DNA of 59,081 bases, taken from the NCBI GenBank assembly GCA_016212515.1, contig JACRFZ010000097.1, forward strand, positions 1 through 59,081. Direction: 5' to 3'. Position 1 is the stretch's first letter, and the number at the start of each line of letters is the position of its first letter. The position numbers and the translations under genes are program-made. Shown here one piece after another: positions 33,976 to 42,516 of this stretch. This DNA is from Candidatus Melainabacteria bacterium. GTDB lineage: Bacteria; Cyanobacteriota; Vampirovibrionia; Obscuribacterales; Obscuribacteraceae. Below the pieces are notes generated by a model that did not search any database, was not told the DNA's origin, and saw nothing but the letters and a program-made list of their open reading frames with translations.

Positions 33976-35112
33976 TCGTTATCTCCATCTCTCAGAGCAG
34001 TGTTTGCCGCAAGCGGTCGGCAGCGGACGGGGCGCAGCCTCATATCGGCTATTCTTGCCCCGGTCTTCTTATGTACCCTGACTTTCCCGCTGGGGCTTGC
34101 CGCCTCCGCTTACTCGGGCAATGACCCGCTTCTAGAGAAGGCCAACCGCTCTTACCGGTCGGGGCGCTATCAGGAGGCGGGCGGCTTGCTGAACCGTGTT
34201 CTGGCCGGCAGCCCCTCACCGGAGACTTCTGCCGGTGCGCACAATTTACTGGGCAAGGTTTACCACCGGCTTGGTAAGCAAGATGAGGCTCTCAAGCAAT
34301 ATCAGCAGGCATTGAAAGACGAGCCGGGCGTGAGCGAATATCTCTTCAATTGCGGGGTGGCCTACTTTGACAGCGGTAAGTTTGCTGAGGCGCGCTTGCA
34401 GTTTGAGGAAGCTTTGAAGCGCTCTCCCCAGGTCAGCGAATATCAGTACAACCTGGCTATCGCCAAAGAGCGTCTGGGAGACAAAAGCGGTGCCCTGGAG
34501 GGCTATGATAGAGCCATTCAGCTTGATGAGAAGAACGCCTTTGCTCACTACAGTCTGGGCCGCCTCTTGCAGCAGAACAACGAACTGGATAGAGCCATGC
34601 AGGAGTACAAGACTGCCCTCAGCATCGCTCCGGAGTACGGAGAGGCTTACAACAACCTGGGGGTTGTCTATAATTCGATGGGCAAGTACCCGGAGGCCAT
34701 TTCATGCTTCCAGAAGGCCCTCAAACTCAAGCCGGATTGCGCTGAGGCGCAGCGTAACCTGGGTTACACCCAGGCCCACACCAGTCTTGGTATCACCTAT
34801 TTAAATCAAGGTGACAGCCGCAAAGCTTACGATGAGTTCAAGAAGGCGCTCAGCATCGATCCTGAGTTTGCCGATGCCCACTATAATCTGGCCCTGCTCC
34901 TGCAGAAACAAAATCAAAGCGAGCAGGCAATTCGGCATTATCGAGCGGCAATCAGTCTGGACCCCGGTAATTTTCGCGCCCGCAATAATCTGGGTGTGGC
35001 TCTTATGCAAGGCGGCAAAGTAGACGAGGCCAGGGCGGAATTTGAAGCGGCGCTAAGTTTATCGCCTGATTTTAAGGATGCTAAAGTTAACTTGCAGAGC
35101 CTGAAGAAGTAA
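33952..35112 (+). CDS. Exported TPR-repeat protein
   Basis: 386 residues. A hydrophobic stretch at 28-50 (ILAPVFLCTLTFPLGLAASA) gives a signal peptide, followed by eight to nine canonical TPRs with strong consensus (YNLAIAKERLGDKSGALEGY, YNNLGVVYNSMGKYPEAISC, ARNNLGVALMQGGKVDEARA). ATG 33952 and ATG 33958 are both possible; neither has a clear ribosome binding site. It likely scaffolds envelope proteins. It converges on the TadG-like gene with 12 bp between. Confidence 0.88.
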   Translation: MVMLNFLQSLSPSLRAVFAASGRQRTGRSLISAILAPVFLCTLTFPLGLAASAYSGNDPLLEKANRSYRSGRYQEAGGLLNRVLAGSPSPETSAGAHNLLGKVYHRLGKQDEALKQYQQALKDEPGVSEYLFNCGVAYFDSGKFAEARLQFEEALKRSPQVSEYQYNLAIAKERLGDKSGALEGYDRAIQLDEKNAFAHYSLGRLLQQNNELDRAMQEYKTALSIAPEYGEAYNNLGVVYNSMGKYPEAISCFQKALKLKPDCAEAQRNLGYTQAHTSLGITYLNQGDSRKAYDEFKKALSIDPEFADAHYNLALLLQKQNQSEQAIRHYRAAISLDPGNFRARNNLGVALMQGGKVDEARAEFEAALSLSPDFKDAKVNLQSLKK

Positions 35113-35124
35113 ACCCGGCAAGTG

Positions 35125-36750
35125 TTACTGATTGCTTACCACCAGTTGGGGGCTGCCAGTCAGAACAAATTCCACGGCCAGTCCGCCGTCGAAGTAAGCC
35201 TTGCGTTCTTCGTCCTGGTGGCGGCTTTTGGGGGCGGAACCGTATATGGTGCCAAGCTTGCGAAAGCTGCCGTCGCACTCCATAAGCTGACCGGCATGTT
35301 TGCCGCCCTTCTGCTTGCCCAGATTTCTCACCTGGTCGCGAAAAGCCAGATTCCAACTACCGTTTGTTGCATTGATGGCATTCCAGGACATAGTGTAAAT
35401 CTGATTTTCATGTACGACCTGGTTGCTCAGATCGCCAACTAGATAGCTATCGACTGCGATTTTGCCCTGGTTGTCCAGTCGGTAAACCAGGGATTCTCCC
35501 GGTCTGAAACTGCCCTGGCTGGGCTGGATGCGCATTCCGATCGTGTTGAGAACCGAAGCGAGGTGGAAGCGACCATGAGCGGTGCGCAACCAGTCGTAGA
35601 GCCCGATGGCAAAAAGTTTTGCGCTGCGGTTGTTTTCACCCAGGCTAGCTTCTCCCTGATAGGGGCTTAAGTAAGCGCAAGTCTCCAGTGGATAGTCACC
35701 ACCAACGGCACTGTAGAGTTTGACTGCGGCTGCGGAGTTTCTATGATTATCACTGAGCAAATCTTGCAGGGAAGTGTAGCCTGCCGGTAGGCCTTGCGGT
35801 AGACCCAGCACGAGGGTGCCGCTCTCGCTCTTATCCTCCAGGGCAAAGGGCATGGCGCATGCGTCAGCTTGCACGCCGCTCAAACCCAGTCCAAGGTCTT
35901 GCTTGATTTTGACCGATACCCTGACCAGGCTGGCTCCTGCTGCTTTCGTCAGGCTCTCGTTGCGGAAGCCTGCGGCGCTGGTGAGGGCGGTCTGCTTGCC
36001 CACGGCGAAGAAGTGGAAGTTTTCCTCTCCCACCGGTGTGTTGACGAAAGCCTGGTAGTAGTCGGTACTTTTAGACTGAGCTGCGTTCTCGCCGACTAGA
36101 CGCTGGGTAGTGGTAGAAATGGCTTTGTCGCTGGTTCCCAGTTCAATCTTGAAGTCATCGATGTTGCTTGCCTGAATGCCGGCATGGGCAGCTAAGTTCT
36201 TAAGCAAGACGGCTCTGGCATGATCTCTGGGACGCACGGGCTTGCCGTCTTTGTCCAGCGGCGCAGCGGCAGTCTGGCTGAGAGCCGCTGCCAGGCCTTG
36301 CTGCAATCTCCCGGCTGCCTCTCTGGCCCTCTTTGCGTCGAGCCGGGCAAGTTCAAGAAAGGTTTCGTTGTTCAGATGTCTGGCTACAATAAGATTTGCT
36401 CTGCTTGTAGAAAGCAGTGTATTGATACCGGTGACCGGCAAGGGCTTGCCGTCTTGACCAATAAGATGAGCACTGGTGGGGGCAAAGTCACTCAAGGCCA
36501 GATAGCCGAATTCCGGGTCGTCTATGACTACCGTGGAAAGGTCGGAAGCGGCGGCCAGCGCGGCCGCTTCCACTGCCAGATTGGTTCTCTGACGCAGGCT
36601 TACGAGCTTGATGAGGGAGGCGCCGGCCAGTAAGGAGGACGCGAAGGCTGCCACGCAGAGCACGGCAAAGAGAAGCAATGCCGCTCCTTGCCTGTTGCGC
36701 ACTTTGTTGCGGCGAGCAGACTGCTTTGAATTTTGACTGGATGCAATCAT
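35125..36750 (-). CDS. TadE/TadG-like protein
   Basis: 541 residues. A short basic N-terminus is followed by RQGAALLLFAVLCVAAFASS, a transmembrane/prepilin-like helix of the Flp pilus assembly TadG/TadE type, with LRQRTNLAVEAAALAAASDL after it, the usual family sequence. The remaining 450 residues are exported and unlike anything I recognise; Ala-rich in the first half, mixed beta later. Neighbours are a beta-helix protein upstream and no tad ATPase, so a complete pilus system is not in view. Confidence 0.7.
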   Translation of the reverse strand: MIASSQNSKQSARRNKVRNRQGAALLLFAVLCVAAFASSLLAGASLIKLVSLRQRTNLAVEAAALAAASDLSTVVIDDPEFGYLALSDFAPTSAHLIGQDGKPLPVTGINTLLSTSRANLIVARHLNNETFLELARLDAKRAREAAGRLQQGLAAALSQTAAAPLDKDGKPVRPRDHARAVLLKNLAAHAGIQASNIDDFKIELGTSDKAISTTTQRLVGENAAQSKSTDYYQAFVNTPVGEENFHFFAVGKQTALTSAAGFRNESLTKAAGASLVRVSVKIKQDLGLGLSGVQADACAMPFALEDKSESGTLVLGLPQGLPAGYTSLQDLLSDNHRNSAAAVKLYSAVGGDYPLETCAYLSPYQGEASLGENNRSAKLFAIGLYDWLRTAHGRFHLASVLNTIGMRIQPSQGSFRPGESLVYRLDNQGKIAVDSYLVGDLSNQVVHENQIYTMSWNAINATNGSWNLAFRDQVRNLGKQKGGKHAGQLMECDGSFRKLGTIYGSAPKSRHQDEERKAYFDGGLAVEFVLTGSPQLVVSNQ

Positions 36751-36838
36751 GTTTTCTCTTTGCTTATTTGCTCTGAAATAGGTCTCACTGACTGGATTAA
36801 TACGGTAGCTCGGATGAACTGCCTTTTGCTCAAGGGCA

Positions 36839-38218
36839 CTAGGGTCCGCCTAAGGGCAGAATCGGACCTTTGGGACCATAAGGTGTGGTCAGTTGATTTA
36901 CTGAAGTCAGTCTTGAGCCTTTACCCAGCGCCGGTGAACCGGGCAGGATGCTGTAATTGAGCAGGGCAAATTGATAGGGCTCGTAATTGCTCGGCATAGC
37001 GGCCACGGCGGCTTCATCTTGAAATTGAGGATCCACCTGGCTGGCCGAAAGGGCCGTGGTGTTGCCGAAGACCCGGAACTGGAAATTGCCGCCTCCGTTT
37101 ATGTTCTGTGTGACAGGCACCCTGATGGTGCCGCCGTAGATAACGGAATTAGCGACTTTGAGGACGCCGTTGCCGTTTGATTCTATGGGGAGGCCCAGCA
37201 TACCGTAGGGTGGCGTGCCCGGCTGGGACGGCGTTATGAAGCTACAGTAATTGATGCGCACGCTGGCGTTTGTCGCAGCACCGGCCGCAGCCACCGCTGG
37301 TTGGCAACTGACCCCGTAGAGCGGCGGCGCCAGGAAGAGGCTGTCGGAAACTCTCAGATTGCCTTTGTAATGAATTATGCCTGTCGTCACATGGGGACCG
37401 AAGGCGCAACGGTGCGCATAGACGGTCGAATTGTAGTTCGTAGCCGCTCCCGGCACTTGCGGGTTTGCTCCCAGAATAGCCGTGCCGCAACCTCTGGTGA
37501 AGTTGAGATAGTGCCTGGTGGAGCCGAAGGTGCAGTCGCGGAAGACTGCCATGTTGTTGGCTCCGGCCACGGCTATTTCTTTAGCGGCGGTTTGACATTC
37601 GCGGAAGTCGCAAGCAGCTACCTGGATGTTGAAACCGCTGAAGTTAAGACCTGTACACTGAATTAGACCGTAGGGACCAAGGTAGACGCGATTTTCCAAT
37701 TCCAGGTTGCGTAAGTTTATATGGCTATTGCCCGGCACTATATTGACGCAACTTTCATTGTAGCTTTTGATTTTGATGCCGCCGCGTCTCGCCGCTACTA
37801 CATTTATGTAGGAGCCCTGGATCTTGATACCGTTTGATAAGCCTGGGAAAGGTGGTCGTGGACTTGGTGAGCCGGTGGCGCCGCCGTAGAATAGCACCTG
37901 TCCATTGTGTCCTGCTTGATTGCTCTGTCTGATTGTGATTGGTGCACCGGCTTGCCCGCTTTTGGGCACCAGCAGCTCTGCCTCGTAGGTGATACCGGCG
38001 GTGCCCCCATCCAGCACTAGCTGATCACCGGCATTGACCGCATTCCAGTCTATTTGTCCAGGGCTTTTCCAGGCTTTGCTCCAGGTACTACCGGTGGTGC
38101 CATCCCCGCCGGGGGAAATGTAGAAAACTTTAGCCATTGCCTCCTGCTGGCTCAAGGCCAGTCCGGATAGTGCCAGGAAGGCTGAAAGCGCTAAGGTCTT
38201 GCAGGTTTGCATCCTCAT
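36839..38218 (-). CDS. Secreted right-handed beta-helix protein
   Basis: 459 residues. Signal peptide 1-29 (ending QEAMA). The mature start KVFYISPGGDGTTGSTWSKA is the classic opening of pectate-lyase-like/DUF1565 beta-helix proteins. Asn-rich rungs follow (INLRNLELENRVYLGPYGL, NNMAVFRDCTFGSTRHYLNF, YNSTVYAHRCAFGPHVTTG). These bind or cleave polysaccharides. No catalytic Asp/Arg set is obvious. ATG 38218 has GGAG 8 nt upstream. It ends 88 bp before the TadG-like gene, which follows on the same strand. Confidence 0.8.
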   Translation of the reverse strand: MRMQTCKTLALSAFLALSGLALSQQEAMAKVFYISPGGDGTTGSTWSKAWKSPGQIDWNAVNAGDQLVLDGGTAGITYEAELLVPKSGQAGAPITIRQSNQAGHNGQVLFYGGATGSPSPRPPFPGLSNGIKIQGSYINVVAARRGGIKIKSYNESCVNIVPGNSHINLRNLELENRVYLGPYGLIQCTGLNFSGFNIQVAACDFRECQTAAKEIAVAGANNMAVFRDCTFGSTRHYLNFTRGCGTAILGANPQVPGAATNYNSTVYAHRCAFGPHVTTGIIHYKGNLRVSDSLFLAPPLYGVSCQPAVAAAGAATNASVRINYCSFITPSQPGTPPYGMLGLPIESNGNGVLKVANSVIYGGTIRVPVTQNINGGGNFQFRVFGNTTALSASQVDPQFQDEAAVAAMPSNYEPYQFALLNYSILPGSPALGKGSRLTSVNQLTTPYGPKGPILPLGGP

Positions 38219-38382
38219 GAATTTTTCTCCAGACTAAAGCCGACTGCAAAACCCGAGGGGAATTACCGTCTGCTCTAAGAGTTGGCGTGACACATTTTTT
38301 GAATCGACTGTTTTGTCGGTAGCCTTACTCTAACTAGGGAGCGTGAGGCATAGGTGAGGACTGTGTGAATTGACCGTGAAGT

Positions 38383-38431
38383 GGTGTATTTCTTTACACC
38401 GTTCTGAAACCGGCGGAGGCGTCGCTATAAT
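38383..38431 (+). promoter_or_regulatory. Inverted repeat and -10 box upstream of hydrolase gene
   Basis: GGTGTA (38383-38388) and TACACC (38395-38400) form a perfect inverted repeat spaced by 6. A consensus TATAAT lies at 38426-38431, 40 bp before the GTG start. The -35 (TCTGAA) is poor, so an activator bound at the inverted repeat would be consistent. Confidence 0.45.
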
Positions 38432-38470
38432 TTACGGGACCGTCGGCTTCGCGTTGAGAGAAGGTAGTTT

Positions 38471-39505
38471 GTGATTATTACTGAGAATTTTCCATTGCCG
38501 CTGCAGGAACTGGCCGCCAGGTCCGGTGGCGCCCCGGCAATTGACGGCAATAGCATCCTGGTCCTGGCTGACTGGCCCGCTTCCTTCTGGCTGAAACTAG
38601 ATGTCTCGACTCCTATTGTCAAAGGAACGCTGGAAGGGAAACTCCATCTTCCCGCCAAGTCCAACGGACGACTATTTCTATTTGAGCCGGGCTTTCCGGG
38701 CCGAGGTTCCGCCGACCTTGAAAAGTCCCATGTGAAGAACCTTACGGATGCAGGCTATACGGTATTTGCGCCCAGGCATAACGGCATGTTGCTCACCGGC
38801 AAGCATTCCGACTTCTATATAAGTTGTTCCGAGCGGCAAGCAAAGGCAGGGCAGGAAGGACAGGTTGTTCTCGGTGACGGACCCTACACGGAGTTGGATA
38901 AGTGGCTTCTGGAGCCGCTCATTGCTATTGAGGCCCTGAGCGCCTGTTTTGAAGAGACTGTGCTTCTGGGGCATTCGTTTGGCGGTCTGGCTGTGATGTA
39001 TTCGTCCGTAAAATATTTTGCTGAAAGTCCGAGGCATAACATCAAGCGTCTCATATCCATGGCCGGGGCCACGGGGCGCATCCGTTCCGACGGCGATCGT
39101 ATTGTGCAGATGTGGACCGAATACATTGATACCGAATACATCCGGCAACGTGTGGCAATCGGTCGGGCGGAAGACAATTTGCGGCATCTGCGCCGGGCAT
39201 ACGGTCTAATTCACGAGAAAATAAAAGTTCTGCCGGATGAAGTCGAGCTTTTCTGCCTGCATCCCTGGGGCGACAGTCATGACAGCATTGATGAGCTTAT
39301 TGGTGTAAACGAGCCCCTGGAGCTAATCCTCAGTTTGGGGCGCGGTACTCTGGTGGTGGACAAGACCCAGAAAGCCGAGCCATCTCTGGAGCAACTGGCT
39401 CATGATATGTGCGGTCTCAGTTCAGAGGCCTTGCTGACACTGCTTGATACGACCTGGAAAAGCAATAAGCAAATTCTCCAACTCGATGATAGCGGCATAC
39501 ATTAG
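38471..39505 (+). CDS. Alpha/beta hydrolase family protein
   Basis: 344 residues from GTG 38471 with AAGG 7 nt upstream. The nucleophile elbow is LLGHSFGGLAVMY (Ser about 170). The early strand LFLFEPGFPGRGSAD carries an oxyanion-type loop. A C-terminal HPWGDSHDSIDELIG offers Asp and His for the triad. The N-terminal 70 residues form an atypical beta extension. Substrate unknown. No signal peptide, so cytosolic. It converges with the nucleotidase gene, 4 bp between stops. Confidence 0.8.
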   Translation: MIITENFPLPLQELAARSGGAPAIDGNSILVLADWPASFWLKLDVSTPIVKGTLEGKLHLPAKSNGRLFLFEPGFPGRGSADLEKSHVKNLTDAGYTVFAPRHNGMLLTGKHSDFYISCSERQAKAGQEGQVVLGDGPYTELDKWLLEPLIAIEALSACFEETVLLGHSFGGLAVMYSSVKYFAESPRHNIKRLISMAGATGRIRSDGDRIVQMWTEYIDTEYIRQRVAIGRAEDNLRHLRRAYGLIHEKIKVLPDEVELFCLHPWGDSHDSIDELIGVNEPLELILSLGRGTLVVDKTQKAEPSLEQLAHDMCGLSSEALLTLLDTTWKSNKQILQLDDSGIH

Positions 39506-39509
39506 GCTC

Positions 39510-41570
39510 TCAGTGCCTTTCAAGGGGCTGTTTGTTTTGTACATCATGTAGATTGGTGCCGGTCAGGCGCTCAAGATCATGGGTGTCGATGGGAATGGAT
39601 GAATAGGCTCGCCGACTTCTGCTTTCGGGGTTCTTTTCGTTGGAACCGCTCAGCACCACCACATAGTATTCGCTCTCGGCGGTTTGCCGCCCTTTCCCCT
39701 GTCGTTCACGGGCGATATAGCTCCTTACTCTTGCCGGGAAGTCTTCTTTCTCTATATTTTCCAGCACCGCTTGCGGTGCGGCCAGCGGCACTACAATACC
39801 GGGACGGATGGTTGTTACGCCAAGCTCTTTGGCCCGATACAAGGAGAGTCGCTGGTTTGGAATTTTGCTGATAAAGGAAAGCCCGCCGCCGGGTACGATT
39901 GTTTTCGAGGCAAGAAAGCCCGTCAGGGCCCCGACCGTGGCGCATATTCGGTTGGGCGCCTGAGGGTGAACGCTCTTTTGCTTGAGAAAGAAGCGGCGCA
40001 AAGGTTCGTTCAGCTTCTCCTGGCTGTAGGTTACATCTTCGGCGGAGGAAAAGTCGTAGCCCTCTCCGCCGTTGAAACTGTAATCGGTCATGCCGATTCT
40101 ATAACTGGCGTTATCTTCCACCCTTTTCCAGTTGCCTTCTTTGTCTTTGACGAGAGCGAAGACGATGCGACTGCCGGGGGCTTTTTCTATGTCGTAGGCG
40201 AATTTGATACCACTCACATCGAGAAAGCGACCGCCCAGACTGCCGGCTACCGAATGTTCAAGATTACGCAGGAGGCACTGGCCTGAAACAGTAGCGCAGG
40301 CCAGATGATTGTCGAAAGGAAGAATTTCTTCGATTTTTTCCAGGGTGATAGGACCCCGATCTATGAAAGCTCTGATGCCGCCTCGATTCTCCATGGCTAT
40401 CTGTACACCCTGGGCCTGACCGGCATCAAGAAAGGCGTCGGCAATCAAATCGCCCAGAGCCGAATCATGGCGGTACAGGCGCCAGCTATTGTCGAAATTG
40501 CCCTCAGCTCTGGTGAGCACTGTTTCCTTCAAGATTTTGAGCGGCTCTGCCATTTTGTCGATGTAGGCTTTGATGTCGGGCTCTTGAGGCAAGCGGTCGT
40601 TCACGGCCAGTAATCTATATTTGCTCTTTTGCGGCAGGACGGCACCGTTTTTGTCGAAGGTCAGTTGTAGTTGGCCGAGGCTGCGCCCGTATGAGCCTGT
40701 CTGTACTATAAGACAGGGTCCGGCTTCGCCCCGGTTTACCAGAACCGGCTGACTGAGCCTGGAGTGGCTGTGTCCACCGATGATGGCGTCTACCTCGGCA
40801 ATGTTTTCGGCGATTACTTTGTCGTAGTCGACACCGCAATGAGTAACAAGGATTATCTTGTCGATGCCCTGGTCTTTTAGTTTGCGGACTTCTTCTTGGA
40901 TGGGTGCAAGCCAGGCTGCTTCTTTGGCCTTTGTGGCATCTCGCTTCAAGCGGGCTCCGTCTCTGCGCATGGACAGGCTTTCGATATCGGGGGTGATGGC
41001 GCCGACAAAGCCGACCTTTACTTTAGAGTCTCCCAGTTCTTTGATTACAGAGGGCTTCATGACTCTGGCCAGGGCCGGTAATTGTGCGGCATCGAGATTG
41101 GCGCAAATTACATCGAAGCGTGCCCGGGCCAGTTTGTCGGCCAGATTAATGCCGCCTTCGTCGAATTCGTGATTGCCGATGGTATAGAGGTCGTAGCCCA
41201 GCTTATTGAGCAGTTCCACCTCAACCTCGCCTTTGTAGCGGGTGAAAAGAGGAGTGCCTTGAAAAATGTCGCCGGCGTCGATGGTCAGGCAATTTTTGTT
41301 TTCTTTTTTGAGCTTGCGAAGCAGATGAGCGATACGAGCCATACCGCCCACGTTTTTGCCCCGTTCTAGAAAAGGCTCAGCGTGGGAATGCAGATCATTT
41401 GTATGAAGTATGGTAAGAGTAAATTCAGTGGCCGGTATTTTATCGGCGCAGGCATGGGGAAGGCTTGCCGCAAGGAGGATGAGCATGGACAGGGTAAGGG
41501 CCGGTAGCGTTGACATGAGGAGACTCTTGAGCCTTGTGCTCTGGCCTCTGGTAGCTGTGCCCGTGGTCAT
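39510..41570 (-). CDS. Exported 5'-nucleotidase/UshA-like metallophosphatase
   Basis: 686 residues. Signal peptide ending ASLPHACA (residues 20-42). The N-terminal metallophosphatase domain has LHTNDLHSHAEPF, TIDAGDIFQGTP, IGNHEFDEGG and IIGGHSHS, all metal ligands. The C-terminal nucleotide-binding domain has AMENRGGIRAFIDRGPIT and FDNHLACATV-type blocks. A further 130-residue Pro/Lys/Arg tail is unusual. It hydrolyses nucleotides or UDP-sugars outside the membrane. The ATG at 41570 lies inside the divergent gene that begins at 41485; an internal ATG at 41516 is possible and would shorten the signal peptide. Confidence 0.9.
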   Translation of the reverse strand: MTTGTATRGQSTRLKSLLMSTLPALTLSMLILLAASLPHACADKIPATEFTLTILHTNDLHSHAEPFLERGKNVGGMARIAHLLRKLKKENKNCLTIDAGDIFQGTPLFTRYKGEVEVELLNKLGYDLYTIGNHEFDEGGINLADKLARARFDVICANLDAAQLPALARVMKPSVIKELGDSKVKVGFVGAITPDIESLSMRRDGARLKRDATKAKEAAWLAPIQEEVRKLKDQGIDKIILVTHCGVDYDKVIAENIAEVDAIIGGHSHSRLSQPVLVNRGEAGPCLIVQTGSYGRSLGQLQLTFDKNGAVLPQKSKYRLLAVNDRLPQEPDIKAYIDKMAEPLKILKETVLTRAEGNFDNSWRLYRHDSALGDLIADAFLDAGQAQGVQIAMENRGGIRAFIDRGPITLEKIEEILPFDNHLACATVSGQCLLRNLEHSVAGSLGGRFLDVSGIKFAYDIEKAPGSRIVFALVKDKEGNWKRVEDNASYRIGMTDYSFNGGEGYDFSSAEDVTYSQEKLNEPLRRFFLKQKSVHPQAPNRICATVGALTGFLASKTIVPGGGLSFISKIPNQRLSLYRAKELGVTTIRPGIVVPLAAPQAVLENIEKEDFPARVRSYIARERQGKGRQTAESEYYVVVLSGSNEKNPESRSRRAYSSIPIDTHDLERLTGTNLHDVQNKQPLERH

Positions 41571-42099
41571 GGTATTTCCCTTCCCCGATAGTTTTTTGTC
41601 TTGGAAACTTTTCCCCTCTCTATATGTATACGCTCAAACCGGGTCAAAAGTTCGATCTATAAACTGTGATTTTGTACCGGAAGAAAATTGCCCCGTTTCT
41701 GTGACGGCCAGGTGTAATTTGGACCTGGACCCCTTTGATGCCCCCATGTCGTCCAAGATTTACCTGGACTACAAAAATATAAGCGACCGTGCTATTTCGG
41801 CCGTTAAATTTAGAGTGCGCTTTGTGGACGGTGAAGGTAAAGATCGCGGCACCTTCCATGCCGTGGACTCAAGCTATCTAACTCCTCAAGCGGAGCGCTC
41901 TCAGAAATGGAAGCGGGACTTCACCCTCCATCCACAGGTGGTGGCCATGAAAATTAGAGTATTGCAGGTGAAATTTGCCGAAGGCGGCGATTGGCAGAGT
42001 GTGAAGATGCAGGAATTGGCAGGTTCAGGCTCAGGGGCTGCCCCAGGTTCGTCCGATGCCTCTCAGGGCGGGGCTGAACCAGGTGCGGAAGCACCTTGA
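41485..42099 (+). CDS. Secreted hypothetical protein
   Basis: 204 residues from ATG 41485, chosen for the excellent AAGGAGG 6 nt upstream. Hydrophobic segment at 11-34 (LSLVLWPLVAVPVVMVFPF), an export signal. The exported part has a FxxK-type beta sandwich: KIYLDYKNISDRAISAVKFR, TFHAVDSSYLTPQAERSQKW and AMKIRVLQVKFAEG, similar in style to FxLYD-like domains. Low-complexity Gly/Ser/Ala tail. Its first 86 bp overlap the divergent nucleotidase head-to-head. Confidence 0.65.
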   Translation: MDRVRAGSVDMRRLLSLVLWPLVAVPVVMVFPFPDSFLSWKLFPSLYVYAQTGSKVRSINCDFVPEENCPVSVTARCNLDLDPFDAPMSSKIYLDYKNISDRAISAVKFRVRFVDGEGKDRGTFHAVDSSYLTPQAERSQKWKRDFTLHPQVVAMKIRVLQVKFAEGGDWQSVKMQELAGSGSGAAPGSSDASQGGAEPGAEAP

Positions 42100-42167
42100 T
42101 ATTTCACTGTTTTCAAGGCAAGGACAGATAATAGAATTGCCTGAAAATTTTTCAAAAATCTAAAAGG

Positions 42168-42197
42168 CGGCAGGGACGGCGGTTTCTGCCGTTTTTT
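42168..42197 (+). terminator. Intrinsic terminator
   Basis: CGGCAG (42168-42173) pairs with CTGCCG (42186-42191), followed by a six-T run. It ends the transcript of the secreted hypothetical gene at 41485. Confidence 0.75.
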
Positions 42198-42288
42198 ATC
42201 GATCGTATCGACGATTGATATTGTTTGCATGTTGTATTGTATATCCACTTCTGAAAATTGAATAACTGTCTCCTTGGGAGGATCGGAT

Positions 42289-42480
42289 ATGGCTCATGCC
42301 CGAGAGCCGATTACGACGATCATCTCATTGGTTGGCGTGGCGTTGACTTGTTTTGTCATCGCCAAGGCCAGCTGGTGGATGTTGCTTGTGGCAATTGTCG
42401 TCGTATGCTTCGGTTGTTGTCTCTATAAACTCATCGATAAGAAAGATAAGCCCGGCCGTCTTGTGCGTGAGCGAGTTTAA
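42289..42480 (+). CDS. Small membrane protein
   Basis: 63 residues, ATG 42289 with GGAGG 7-8 nt upstream. Two closely packed hydrophobic helices (TTIISLVGVALTCFVIA and WWMLLVAIVVVCFGCCLY) and a basic C-terminal tail (KKDKPGRLVRERV). Its own transcript begins after the terminator at 42168-42197. Family unknown. The strong ribosome binding site argues that it is real. Confidence 0.65.
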   Translation: MAHAREPITTIISLVGVALTCFVIAKASWWMLLVAIVVVCFGCCLYKLIDKKDKPGRLVRERV

Positions 42481-42516
42481 TTTGCTGCGGCATTTTGTGC
42501 GCTTTGTTCTGTTTCT

